From NCBI GenBank assembly GCA_910586205.1, contig CAJUGD010000016.1:18928-82927 (forward strand): a stretch of 64,000 nt of DNA. The letters are read 5' to 3'. Both the position numbers and the translations under genes were made by a program. Under the pieces are notes generated by a model. The model searched no databases. It saw only the letters and a list, made by a program, of their open reading frames with translations, and was not told where the DNA came from. This stretch comes from an uncultured Lachnospiraceae bacterium. GTDB taxonomy: Bacteria > Bacillota > Clostridia > Lachnospirales > Lachnospiraceae. Below, one piece after another: positions 31,380 through 40,678 of the stretch; the first letter of the stretch is position 1; each line of letters opens with the position of its first letter.

Positions 31380-33713
31380 TTATACGATCCGTTTAAATTT
31401 CTTCTCTAACTCATATTTACTCATTGAAATGATGGTAGGCCGGCCATGAGGACAAGCATAAGGATTCTCAAGAGTCAAAAGCCGGTCAATCAGCCTGTCT
31501 GCCTCAGAAATGCTCATGGCATGGTTTCCCTTGACTGCCGCCTTGCAGGACATAGAAGCCACCCGCTCACAAATCAGCTCTAAGCCGCCACAAGCCATAT
31601 CTTCTGACAGATTATCTATCATTTCCATCAGCAAATCCTTCTGTGCCACACAAAACAGATTGTCAGGCACAGCCCGCACTGCATACTCCCTTCCGCCAAA
31701 ATGTTCGATCTCAAAGCCAATCTGTGTAAAAGCCTTCCGAAAACGCTCAAAAAGAACCTCCTCCCGGCCGCTTAAGGTAAGGATAATCGGAGGATCGACC
31801 ATCTGGCTGGTAGTCTTTCGGTCCGCAAGAGCTGCCATGGTTTCTTCATATAAAACCTTTTCATGGGCTGCATGCTGATCCATGATGTAGAGCTGGTCCT
31901 GAAATTCCACAAGCCAATAGGTGTCAAAAAGCTGTCCGATCAGGCGGTGGCGTCTGCGGGACTCAGGGGCAAGAAGCCGTTCCTCAAACAGATCCATCTG
32001 TTTTGGCTGAATTTTGTCTGCGGAGTCCGCAAGATCCGTATTTAAGTTATCCACAATGGAAGAAAAAACGGGATTTTCGTCCGGATCCTTTTCTTCTGTC
32101 CGACTTAAGTTATCCACAATCTGACAATGTTCGGCTTTTTCTGCAAAGCTTCCTGTTTTGTCCTGATTTGAGTTATCCACAATAACTCTGTTTTCCGGAA
32201 TTTGGCCGGCAGGACCTGAAGCAGCATTCGTAAAGTTATCCACAAAACCGGTTACTTGCATGTTTCCGCCTAATAACACACCTTCTTTTTCCGCTGCTAT
32301 AGAGGAACTCACCGAAAAGCCTTCTCTCTCCACTTCGCTCTCAATACTTTGTCTTTTTAGGCTGTTTTCCTCCACAGGATTCCTCTTAAAGACATCTTTT
32401 TGTAATTTTTCCCCCACTGTGGATTCTGCTTTTGCTTCCCTTACAGGATTTTCTCTCCCTGCCTTTTCCGTCATGGTTCCAAAAAGATCACCCTTTATCT
32501 CGTTTTGTCCATCTTCCGCATTATAGGCCGTCGCTTCCTCCCCTACCCATTCTTTTTTCCTGTCAGGGTCATCTCCATACTGAATTTGATTCTTCCTGCA
32601 CTGCATCCCGCTCTGCTTCATCTGCCCCATTCGCTTCTTCTCAAACGGTTCCGGGATCAAAAGTCTTTTTCCTCTGTCAGCCTTTTCCTGCTTTTTCTCC
32701 TCTAAGGATATCTGCGGAATCAGCTCTTTTTCCATCAAAATCCCTTTAATGCCCTCTCGAATCACATGAAAGATAGTTTCCCCATTCTGGAACCGCAGCT
32801 CCATTTTAGTCGGATGTACATTCACATCTAAAAGCTCCGGCTCAATCCGAAGCTGCAGCATGGTAAAAGGATATTTGTGCTGCATCATAAAAGGCTTATA
32901 TGCCTCCTCAATCGCCTTACAAATAATATTGCTCTTAATATACCGCCCATTAATAAAGTAATGCTCAAAATTCCGGTTATTCCTGGCAATCAGCGGTTTG
33001 CCTAAAAAACCCTCTATGGAAATTTCTTCATGGGTGATCTGGATGGGAAGAAGATTGGATGTGATCTCCCTTCCAAACACAGTATAAATAATGTCCTTCA
33101 GGCTGTGATTGCCGGAGGTATACAGTTTGTTCTGGTTATTCTGGATAAATCGGATGGAAATCTCCGGATGTGACAAGGCGATCTTTTCCACCAGATCCCC
33201 CACATGAGCGCCTTCTGTCATGGCTGTCCTTAGGAATTTCTTCCGAACAGGCGTATTATAAAACAAATTCCGGACAATCATGGTAGTTCCTTCGGGAGCC
33301 CCAATCTCCTCTGTGTCTTTTTCCACCCCGCCCTCAATCTGATAACGGGTACCGGTAAGGCTCCCCTGCATCCGGGTAATGACCTCCACCTGAGCCACAG
33401 CTGCAATGCTGGACAATGCCTCCCCCCGAAAGCCTAAGGAGGAAACCAAGAACAGATCCTCCACCGTCCGTATCTTGCTGGTAGAATGGCGCAAAAAAGC
33501 CAGCGGAATTTCATCTGCTGAAATCCCGCATCCATTATCTGTTACCCGTATAAAAGAAATTCCTCCGTCACGAATCTCTACCGTCACGGCTGTTGCCTTT
33601 GCATCAATGGCATTTTCCAAAAGCTCCTTAACCACAGAAGCAGGCCGTTCAATCACCTCTCCTGCGGCAATCTTATTGATTGTATTTTGATCTAAAACCT
33701 GTATGCTTGCCAT
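31380..33713 (-). CDS. mutL: DNA mismatch repair protein MutL
   Basis: 777 aa, longer than usual (~620-680) because of a linker at about 330-590. The GHKL ATPase has ELLENAIDAKA, DNGCGIS and GFRGEALSS; the C-terminal endonuclease domain has DQHAAHEKVLYEE, SCKAAVKGNHAM and CPHGRPTIISM, so it is a nicking MutL of the non-E. coli type. The linker holds four IVDN/FVDN words at exactly 21-residue spacing, which at DNA level are four perfect DnaA boxes (separate entry). Confidence 0.96.
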   Translation of the reverse strand: MASIQVLDQNTINKIAAGEVIERPASVVKELLENAIDAKATAVTVEIRDGGISFIRVTDNGCGISADEIPLAFLRHSTSKIRTVEDLFLVSSLGFRGEALSSIAAVAQVEVITRMQGSLTGTRYQIEGGVEKDTEEIGAPEGTTMIVRNLFYNTPVRKKFLRTAMTEGAHVGDLVEKIALSHPEISIRFIQNNQNKLYTSGNHSLKDIIYTVFGREITSNLLPIQITHEEISIEGFLGKPLIARNNRNFEHYFINGRYIKSNIICKAIEEAYKPFMMQHKYPFTMLQLRIEPELLDVNVHPTKMELRFQNGETIFHVIREGIKGILMEKELIPQISLEEKKQEKADRGKRLLIPEPFEKKRMGQMKQSGMQCRKNQIQYGDDPDRKKEWVGEEATAYNAEDGQNEIKGDLFGTMTEKAGRENPVREAKAESTVGEKLQKDVFKRNPVEENSLKRQSIESEVEREGFSVSSSIAAEKEGVLLGGNMQVTGFVDNFTNAASGPAGQIPENRVIVDNSNQDKTGSFAEKAEHCQIVDNLSRTEEKDPDENPVFSSIVDNLNTDLADSADKIQPKQMDLFEERLLAPESRRRHRLIGQLFDTYWLVEFQDQLYIMDQHAAHEKVLYEETMAALADRKTTSQMVDPPIILTLSGREEVLFERFRKAFTQIGFEIEHFGGREYAVRAVPDNLFCVAQKDLLMEMIDNLSEDMACGGLELICERVASMSCKAAVKGNHAMSISEADRLIDRLLTLENPYACPHGRPTIISMSKYELEKKFKRIV
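32047..32244 (+). promoter_or_regulatory. Phased array of four perfect DnaA boxes inside mutL
   Basis: TTATCCACA occurs at 32047-32055, 32110-32118, 32173-32181 and 32236-32244, all in the same orientation with exactly 63 bp between successive starts. The conserved core is AGTTATCCACAA (12 bp); the sequence between boxes is not repeated. 63 bp equals six turns of B-DNA, placing all boxes on one helix face. TTATCCACA is the consensus DnaA-binding site (established). Function as a DnaA-titration or regulatory locus is inference. Confidence 0.8.
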
Positions 33714-33753
33714 TCCTGCTCCTTTTAAATTTACATAACAATATTATGTAACC

Positions 33754-36426
33754 TTAATTCTTTCCTGCCTCTGCCTCCCACCGGTTGTTCAGCTTTGTCT
33801 GAAAGCGATATAATAGATTTAATGCATCGATAGGAGTCATTTGTCCCAGCTCTAACTCCCGCAGCTCTTTTATAATATCATCCTCCCGCACAGTATCAAA
33901 CAAGGTCATTTGCGTCAGCTCCACCTCATCCGGCTTTTCCACTGGCTTTCTGCCCGGGGAGGCTGTGCCGACCTGCGCAATCTGGCGGGTCTTGGAAGCT
34001 AGGTCTGAAGCCACCAGCTCCTCCACCAGCTCTTTGGCACGGCAAATCACAGAATCCGGCACCCCTGCCAGCTTTGCCACCTGAATCCCATAGCTCTTGT
34101 CTGCCCCGCCCCGCACGATCCGGCGCAGAAACACAATGTCATCTCCCTTTTCCTTGACAGCTATACAGTAATTGCTTACCCCGCTTATGATTCCCTCTAA
34201 TTCAGTCAGCTCATGGTAATGGGTGGCAAACAAAGTCTTTGCCCCTAAAAGCCTGGTATTGCTGATATGTTCCACCACGGCCCAGGCAATACTCAGGCCG
34301 TCAAAGGTACTGGTTCCACGCCCGATCTCATCTAAAATCAGAAGGCTGCTGCGGGTGGCATTTCGGAGAATGTTGGCCACTTCTGTCATTTCCACCATAA
34401 AAGTACTTTGGCCGGAGGCAAGGTCATCCGAAGCCCCTACACGGGTAAAGATCCGGTCGCAGATCCCGATATTGGCAGATTCCGCCGGAACAAAGCTTCC
34501 AAGCTGAGCCATCAGCACAATCAGGGCAGTCTGCCGCATGTAGGTGGATTTTCCCGCCATGTTGGGGCCGGTAATGATGGAAATCCGGTTTTTCCCGTTA
34601 TCCAGATATGTGTCATTGGCCACAAACAGGTCATTGCCCATCATTTTCTCCACCACAGGATGACGCCCGCCTTTGATCTGGATAATTCCCTTTTCATTGA
34701 TGGCTGGTTTTGTATAATTATTCCGGGTAGCTGCCGTAGACAGAGACACATATACGTCCAATGCCGCCAATGCCCGTGCAGTCCGCTGAATCCGCACCAC
34801 CTCTGCCCCGATCTTGTCACGCACCTGGCAGAACAGATCATACTCCAAGGAAAACAGCTTATCCTCTGCCCCAAGAATCATATCCTCCAGATTCTTCAGC
34901 TCATCCGTCATATAGCGCTCTGCGTTGGTCAAAGTCTGTTTTCTTATAAAATATTCCGGCACCAGATCCTTAAAGGAATTGGTCACTTCAAAATAATATC
35001 CAAATACCTTGTTGAATTTGATCTTCAGATTCTTGATTCCCGTTTTGTCCCGTTCTCTTGCTTCGAGCTGTGCAAGCCAGGTTTTTCCCTCTGTCTTGGC
35101 ATGGCGCAGCTTGTCTGCATCCTGGTCATAGCCGTCCCGGATTATTCCTCCCTCCCGGATGGAAACAGGCGGTTCCTCCACAATGGCGCTTCGGACCAGC
35201 TCACACAGTTCCTCCAGCGGATCTAATTGTTCCCGGAGAAGCTTTAGGTTTTCCCCGGTAAACTCTCCTAACAAGTTTTTGATATGAGGAATCATAGCAA
35301 TGGAATTGCAGAATGCCAGCAGATCCCTGGGATTGGCAGTCTTATAACTGATGCGTCCCATAAGCCGCTCTAAGTCATACACCGGGTTTAAATATTCCCC
35401 TAATTCTTCCCTGCCGATATAGTTTAGATTCAGCTCCTCAATGGCTTGCTGCCGCCCCAAAATAGCATCCCGGTCAATAAGCGGCTGTTCCATCCAGCTT
35501 CTCAAAAGCCTGGCTCCCATAGCTGTCCTGGTTTTATCTAAAACCCATAAAAGACTGCCTCGCTTCTGCTTTTCCCGCATGGTCTCCAAAAGCTCCAGAT
35601 TCCGTCTGGTGAAGGAATCCAGCACCATATAATTGCCGGTGGAATAGGGAAGAATCGCTGTCATGTGATCCAGACTGGTTTTCTGTGTCTCATATAGATA
35701 CCGGAGCACTGCCCCGGCCGCAATGACGCCGCTGTCATAATCTGCTAACCCCAGTCCTTCTAAAGAGCTGACCTTAAAATGTTCCCGCAAAAGCTTGCGG
35801 CAGCTTTCCTCCTGAAAAAAATGGGAGTCCAGGGAAGAAACAGTAAAGTGATACCGGTTCTTTATCTCATCCAGACTGATTCCTGACATGGAAAAAGCAT
35901 CATTGCAAACAATTTCCGATGGAGAAAACTTATTGATCTCATCAAAAAGAGACCTTTCCGAATCCACCTCTGTCACCAGAAAATCCCCTGTGGTAATGTC
36001 TGCCACAGAAAGCCCCATCTTATCTGCCAGATACACAATCCCCATCAGATAGTTGTTGCGGGTCTCATCAAGTGCCTGGGAGCTGGTGATGGTTCCCGGC
36101 GTCACCACCCGGATAACCTCCCGCTTTACCAGTCCCTTTGCCTGTTTGGGATCCTCCATCTGCTCTGCAATGGCCACCTTGTAGCCCTTCTGCACCAGCC
36201 TGCTCAAATAAGAATCCACTGCATGATAGGGAACCCCGCACATGGGCGCCCGCTCCTCAAGACCGCATTCCTTGCCGGTCAGCGTCAGCTCCAGCTCCTT
36301 TGAAACCGTCTTGGCATCCTCAAAGAACATCTCATAAAAATCCCCCAGCCGGTAAAACAAAATACAATCCTCATATTGTTTTTTTGTCTCTACATACTGG
36401 GTCATCATCGGCGATAATCCGCTCAT
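33754..36426 (-). CDS. mutS: DNA mismatch recognition ATPase MutS
   Basis: 890 aa. Mismatch-binding Phe-x-Glu in GDFYEMFF; Walker A GPNMAGKSTYMRQ; Walker B LLILDEIGRGTSTFDG; HYHELTEL. It recognises mismatches and loads MutL. The C-terminus after the ATPase carries the helix-turn-helix dimer tail plus a ~60-residue low-complexity stretch. ATGA overlap with miaB upstream. Confidence 0.97.
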   Translation of the reverse strand: MSGLSPMMTQYVETKKQYEDCILFYRLGDFYEMFFEDAKTVSKELELTLTGKECGLEERAPMCGVPYHAVDSYLSRLVQKGYKVAIAEQMEDPKQAKGLVKREVIRVVTPGTITSSQALDETRNNYLMGIVYLADKMGLSVADITTGDFLVTEVDSERSLFDEINKFSPSEIVCNDAFSMSGISLDEIKNRYHFTVSSLDSHFFQEESCRKLLREHFKVSSLEGLGLADYDSGVIAAGAVLRYLYETQKTSLDHMTAILPYSTGNYMVLDSFTRRNLELLETMREKQKRGSLLWVLDKTRTAMGARLLRSWMEQPLIDRDAILGRQQAIEELNLNYIGREELGEYLNPVYDLERLMGRISYKTANPRDLLAFCNSIAMIPHIKNLLGEFTGENLKLLREQLDPLEELCELVRSAIVEEPPVSIREGGIIRDGYDQDADKLRHAKTEGKTWLAQLEARERDKTGIKNLKIKFNKVFGYYFEVTNSFKDLVPEYFIRKQTLTNAERYMTDELKNLEDMILGAEDKLFSLEYDLFCQVRDKIGAEVVRIQRTARALAALDVYVSLSTAATRNNYTKPAINEKGIIQIKGGRHPVVEKMMGNDLFVANDTYLDNGKNRISIITGPNMAGKSTYMRQTALIVLMAQLGSFVPAESANIGICDRIFTRVGASDDLASGQSTFMVEMTEVANILRNATRSSLLILDEIGRGTSTFDGLSIAWAVVEHISNTRLLGAKTLFATHYHELTELEGIISGVSNYCIAVKEKGDDIVFLRRIVRGGADKSYGIQVAKLAGVPDSVICRAKELVEELVASDLASKTRQIAQVGTASPGRKPVEKPDEVELTQMTLFDTVREDDIIKELRELELGQMTPIDALNLLYRFQTKLNNRWEAEAGKN

Positions 36427-37895
36427 GTTATCTTTTCGTTCCTTTCACTCCATTGCCTTCCTATATAATAGAAGCCCTTTGCCTCCACAAGCTCCACCGG
36501 CACAATCTGGCCAATCAAAGAAGTATCTCCCGGAAAATGTACCAAAAGATTATTGCCAAGGCGTCCGCTTACATATCCTTTTTGGTGGTCATTTTCCGAT
36601 TCTACCAATACCTCCTGCACGGTCTTTACATCCCGCATGCACACCTGGGAGGAAATCTGCTGCACCTCCTTTAAAAGCCGGTCAAACCGATCCTTTACCA
36701 GCTCTGAAGGCACCTGATTCTCCATGGCAGCAGCCGGGGTCCCGGTACGTTTGGAATAAATAAAGGTAAAGGCGCTGTCATAGCGAACCTTTCGCACCAC
36801 ATCCAGCGTCTCCAGAAAATCTTCTTCCGTCTCTCCGGGAAACCCTACAATAATATCTGTGGTCAGAGAAATGTCCGGCATGGCCTGACGGATCCTTTCT
36901 GCCAGCATTAAATATTGCTCCTTTGTGTACCGCCGGTTCATAAGCTTTAAAATCCGGCTGCTTCCAGACTGGAGAGGCAGATGCAGATGCCTGCATACCT
37001 TTTCACAATCCCGCATGGCGGCAATTAAATCATCCGAGAGATCCTTAGGATGAGAAGTCATAAAGCGAATCCGCCGTATTCCCTTGATCTCATTGACCTG
37101 CCGCAGAAGTTCTCCGAAATGGATGGTTTCCTGGGACAGATTCTTCCCGTAGGAATTTACATTCTGCCCTAAAAGCATGACCTCTTTTACCCCGTCCTCT
37201 GCAAGCTTTTCAATCTCCGCTAAAATCTCTTTTGACGGCCGGCTCCTCTCCCGTCCCCGCACATAAGGCACAATACAATAGCTGCAGAAATTGTCGCAGC
37301 CATACATAATATTCACTCCGGATTTAAAGAAATATTTTCTTTCTGTGGGAAGCTGCTCCACAGACTTGTCCGCAGAATCCCATACATCCACCACCATATT
37401 GGAGCTGGCCACACATTGAAAAAAAAGCTCTGCCAGCTTGAAAATATTGTGGGTGCCGAATACCAAATCCACGAAGCCATAGGTCTTTTGAATCCTCTCC
37501 ACCACCTTTGGCTCCTGCATCATACAGCCGCACAGGGCAATCTTCATTTCAGGATTTTTCTTTTTCAATGTCTGCAGATAACCAAGATGGCCATAGACCT
37601 TCTGATTGGCATTGTCCCGGACCGTACATGTATTGTAAAGCACAAAATCTGCTGTCTCACTCTCTGTGGATTCCATGCCCATCTGCTGCAGAATGCCCCT
37701 TAATTTCTCTGAGTCACGGGCATTCATCTGGCAGCCGAAGGTTTGAATACACGCCAACGGGTGACGTTTGTTTCTTTGTTCAAACTCCCGAACCCACTCC
37801 CGGCATTTTGCCATAAAGTAGTATTGCCTGGCCGGTTCCTCCATGGGTGGTTCCGCGCTGATATCTATTTTATCTAAATCAATTTCATTATACAT
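36423..37895 (-). CDS. miaB: tRNA methylthiotransferase MiaB
   Basis: About 490 aa from the ATG at 37895 (MYNEIDLDK), preferred over the ATG at 37934, whose codons lie in a duplicated leader; AGGAAA precedes it closely, so the exact start is uncertain. The N-terminal cluster Cys are in TFGCQMN, YNTCTVR and CGCMMQ; the radical SAM motif is CSYCIVPYVRGRE; a TRAM domain ends the protein. It converts i6A37 to ms2i6A37 in tRNA, using the MiaA product. Confidence 0.95.
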   Translation of the reverse strand: MYNEIDLDKIDISAEPPMEEPARQYYFMAKCREWVREFEQRNKRHPLACIQTFGCQMNARDSEKLRGILQQMGMESTESETADFVLYNTCTVRDNANQKVYGHLGYLQTLKKKNPEMKIALCGCMMQEPKVVERIQKTYGFVDLVFGTHNIFKLAELFFQCVASSNMVVDVWDSADKSVEQLPTERKYFFKSGVNIMYGCDNFCSYCIVPYVRGRERSRPSKEILAEIEKLAEDGVKEVMLLGQNVNSYGKNLSQETIHFGELLRQVNEIKGIRRIRFMTSHPKDLSDDLIAAMRDCEKVCRHLHLPLQSGSSRILKLMNRRYTKEQYLMLAERIRQAMPDISLTTDIIVGFPGETEEDFLETLDVVRKVRYDSAFTFIYSKRTGTPAAAMENQVPSELVKDRFDRLLKEVQQISSQVCMRDVKTVQEVLVESENDHQKGYVSGRLGNNLLVHFPGDTSLIGQIVPVELVEAKGFYYIGRQWSERNEKIT

Positions 37896-38364
37896 TTTCC
37901 TAGACTTTCTTCCCTTTCTATCATAAGAATACACAATAAGAAGCCGTTTTTTTACCGTACAGCTTTATGCCTCAAACGGGATGCTCGTTTCTTTTTTTAC
38001 ATTTATGAAATCCATTTCCTGATACATTTCTCTTGACTTTTTTCTCTTTCTGTCATATAATCAAAACAAGAAATAAGTTGTTACCGTACAGTTTTGTGGC
38101 TTAAGCGGGGTACTTGTTTCTTTTTTTATGTTTATAATATCATATCGATACAATTTCCCATCCGCTGCATGTCTTATAACAAACCCGGCATTTTTATCAT
38201 ACTTTTTTGCCGTCTTTTCCCGGAATCTCTTATTTTCCGCAATCTTGATGATCTTGCCTGAAATCAAAGCCATGGACTATCTGGCACATATTGTATCTTC
38301 CATCTCTTACCCCATGAATCAATGTATGCAAAAACAAGGAAAACCAGGAAAAATAATCCCAAAC
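37896..38364 (-). other. Long mia/mut operon leader with imperfect duplication
   Basis: About 470 bp between a promoter and miaB. A ~130-bp segment spanning the miaB 5' edge is imperfectly repeated: ACCGTACAG at 37954-37962 recurs at 38083-38091 (offset 129), with similar flanks on both sides. A 70-codon frame (complement 38061-38273), ending in the second copy, has no ribosome site and is more likely a remnant or leader ORF. The repeat units carry U-runs after short stems, visible on the plus strand. Confidence 0.55.
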
Positions 38365-38393
38365 ATTATAACATAAGTTATCCAAAAGAACAA
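38365..38393 (-). promoter_or_regulatory. Promoter for miaB-mutS-mutL-miaA operon
   Basis: On the minus strand, TTGTTC (complement of 38388-38393), a 17-nt spacer and perfect TATAAT (complement of 38365-38370). It sits just past the MATE gene stop and directs transcription into the long leader before miaB. Confidence 0.65.
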
Positions 38394-38400
38394 TATGGAA

Positions 38401-39711
38401 TTATGCAGTTTCTCTGCCCAGAAACCATGCCGTAATCCCAAAAGTCACTGCCTCTGTCACCGGCGCTGCCAGCCATACACCTGTCATTCCAAACCAGGAA
38501 GGCAATACAAAAATACAGATCAAAAGGATCACAAGACCTCTCGAAAAAGAGATTGCCGCCGACTCAAAAGCCCTGCCTGTAGCCGTAAAATAAAAGGAAG
38601 TTATGGAATTGATTCCGGAAAAGAAAAACGATACCATAAAAATCATCAGTCCCGTCTGCACCATAGACTTCACTTCCTCACTCTTGGCAAACATGCCTCC
38701 ATACCATCCGGAAAGCCCTGCCATAACCAAGAACACCGCAAAGCCTGCTACAAACACAAACCAGTTGGTCTTTCTTCTGATATCTGCTGCAAGCCCCTTT
38801 TCTTCCGCCCCATAGCAAAAGCTTATTAAAGGACTAGAGCCCTGTCCAAATCCAACAATCACCATACTAAACACATAAGACACATATCCTACAATAGTAA
38901 ACGCCGTCACCCCGTTTACCCCAAAGCTTCTCATAATAACAAAATTATAGGCAAACATGGCAATTCCCGTGGACATTTCCCCGATAAATTCTGAGCTTCC
39001 ATTTAAAATTCCCCTCACAAAGACTGTCCGTGAAAAACAAAACTTTCCCAAATGATAGATCTCTGCCCTTTGCCGAAAAAAGTACAAAATACAGCCCAAT
39101 GACGCCAAAGCAGAAACAAGAGAAGCAAGAGCAATCCCTGCTGCCCCTAATCCCAAAACACCTGCAAACCCATAGTCCAAAACCACATTGAGCAAAACAT
39201 TCCCTATTGTCACCTTCATATAAAATTTCGGCTTTCCCTCCCCACGGATAAACATCCCAAAAGCAGAATTTATCACCATAACCGGAAGCTCTAAAACCAT
39301 AATCCCATAGTAATCCTGAAAATACTCAATCACCTGCCCCTTTGCCCCAAGCAGCCAAAGCATTGGCTGAAAACAAAACATCATTATGCAGCTTAAAGAC
39401 AAAGAAGCTGCCATTACCGTCACAATCGTCTGGCGAAACACTTGGTTGGCTTCTTGCCATTCTCCGGCGCCCAAAGCCATGCCGGCCATTGCCACGCCCC
39501 CGATAGAAACCATCAGTCCCACTCCCAGATACAGATACACAATCGGCAATCCCAGATTTACCGCCGCAATTCCAGCTTCCCCTGCATACATTCCCATAAA
39601 GAATCCGTCAGCAACCGTAATCAACGAGGTCAAAACCATGGCAATAATGGCAGGTATGGAAAACTGCAGAATCTTTTTTGTCTGGTTTTGTTTGATTTCC
39701 TTTACATTCAT
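38401..39711 (-). CDS. MATE-family multidrug/sodium antiporter
   Basis: 436 aa with twelve predicted transmembrane helices; MATE-type stretches are seen in the first helices (FSIPAIIAMVLTSLITVADGFFMGMYAG) and repeated in the second half. It probably exports a cationic or organic compound using an ion gradient; the substrate is unknown. Its ribosome site AGGAGG lies in one arm of a perfect 16-bp palindrome (39721-39757). The adjacent AraC-family gene, same strand and upstream, is the likely regulator. Confidence 0.9.
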   Translation of the reverse strand: MNVKEIKQNQTKKILQFSIPAIIAMVLTSLITVADGFFMGMYAGEAGIAAVNLGLPIVYLYLGVGLMVSIGGVAMAGMALGAGEWQEANQVFRQTIVTVMAASLSLSCIMMFCFQPMLWLLGAKGQVIEYFQDYYGIMVLELPVMVINSAFGMFIRGEGKPKFYMKVTIGNVLLNVVLDYGFAGVLGLGAAGIALASLVSALASLGCILYFFRQRAEIYHLGKFCFSRTVFVRGILNGSSEFIGEMSTGIAMFAYNFVIMRSFGVNGVTAFTIVGYVSYVFSMVIVGFGQGSSPLISFCYGAEEKGLAADIRRKTNWFVFVAGFAVFLVMAGLSGWYGGMFAKSEEVKSMVQTGLMIFMVSFFFSGINSITSFYFTATGRAFESAAISFSRGLVILLICIFVLPSWFGMTGVWLAAPVTEAVTFGITAWFLGRETA

Positions 39712-39720
39712 AAAAATATC

Positions 39721-39757
39721 CCTCCTATAATGAATTTGACCAATTCATTATAGGAGG
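39721..39757. promoter_or_regulatory. 16-bp perfect palindrome covering the MATE ribosome site
   Basis: CCTCCTATAATGAATT (39721-39736) and AATTCATTATAGGAGG (39742-39757) are perfect complements around a 5-nt loop. In the MATE mRNA (minus strand) the second arm ends in AGGAGG 9 nt before the ATG, so the hairpin would sequester the ribosome site. Both arms contain TATAAT on one strand, so it could also be a promoter/operator dyad. Confidence 0.7.
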
Positions 39758-39797
39758 GGATACAATAATATACTTCTGAATTCTTGCTTTGTTCTCC

Positions 39798-40637
39798 TCA
39801 TTCCTTCACCGGCACACAAATATCCATCTCCAGATATCCGCTGCCTTCTTCTACTGTATGATACACATCAAACAAGCTTCTGCTCCCGTCCAAAACATAC
39901 CCTGTCCGCGACATCCACACAAGAAAAATCGTCTGATAGGCAGCATAAATGTGCTTTATACTCCCTTTAAAACCATACACGGCACACTTTCCTCCCTGTA
40001 TAACCGACACATTTTCCAGAAGGCAGTTTTCCCCTACACTCATGCAAATATCAGAAAGGCAATGCTCCTCTTTTGTCACTGCCGGATCATCATACGTTCT
40101 TTCCAAAAATAATGTTTTTTCCGTAATATGCTCCTGATACCTTTGGATAAATCTTTCCCACTGCTCACAAAGAGCCTCATAGCTTCCAAATCGCCTTTCA
40201 TAGATCACACGGTAATCCGGCATTTCTCTCATGGTAATCTTTCTGCTGCATTCCTCAAAGCTCTCTGCCTTCCAGCTTTCCTGATGGAAAAAAGGATGCT
40301 CCATAGACAGCCTGCTGCTTTTCCTCCGAAAACAGATCGGCGTCATATGATAATGCGTCCGGAATGCAGAGCTATAATTAGAAGAACTATATCCATAATC
40401 CGCGCTGATTTCCGTTATGGCACGTCCTTTTTCCGTCTTCAGGCGAAAAGCACTCTGCTGAAGACGGGTTCTCTTAATAAAGCCATATACACTCTCCCCT
40501 GTCTGCTCTTTAAAAATCCTGGAAAAATAATATTTGGAAAAATGGCAGTGATCCGCCACCATCTCCAGGCTCAGATCGTCTTCGATGTGCAGCAGAATAT
40601 AATCAATCGCCTGATTTACTGCCTGGTTTGTAATCAT
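39798..40637 (-). CDS. AraC-family regulator with GyrI-like effector domain
   Basis: 279 aa. Two N-terminal helix-turn-helix units of AraC type (VADHCHFSKYYFSRIFKEQTGESVYGFIKRTRLQQ; EISADYGYSSSNYSSAFRTHY) and a C-terminal GyrI-like/SOUL domain (about 115-279: ITMREMPDYRVIYERRFGSYE...EGSGYLEMDICVPV), which binds small, often cationic drugs. This is the Rob/BmrR-type pairing of DNA binding with drug sensing, fitting control of the neighbouring MATE exporter. MATE lies 86 bp downstream. Confidence 0.88.
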   Translation of the reverse strand: MITNQAVNQAIDYILLHIEDDLSLEMVADHCHFSKYYFSRIFKEQTGESVYGFIKRTRLQQSAFRLKTEKGRAITEISADYGYSSSNYSSAFRTHYHMTPICFRRKSSRLSMEHPFFHQESWKAESFEECSRKITMREMPDYRVIYERRFGSYEALCEQWERFIQRYQEHITEKTLFLERTYDDPAVTKEEHCLSDICMSVGENCLLENVSVIQGGKCAVYGFKGSIKHIYAAYQTIFLVWMSRTGYVLDGSRSLFDVYHTVEEGSGYLEMDICVPVKE

Positions 40638-40678
40638 TGTTTCTCCATTCTATTCATGTTTCACAGCACATGACTTTA

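Noticed and set aside
38061..38273. 70-aa protein upstream of miaB
   Set aside because: No ribosome site and its end lies in a duplicated leader; treated as a remnant or leader rather than a confident gene.
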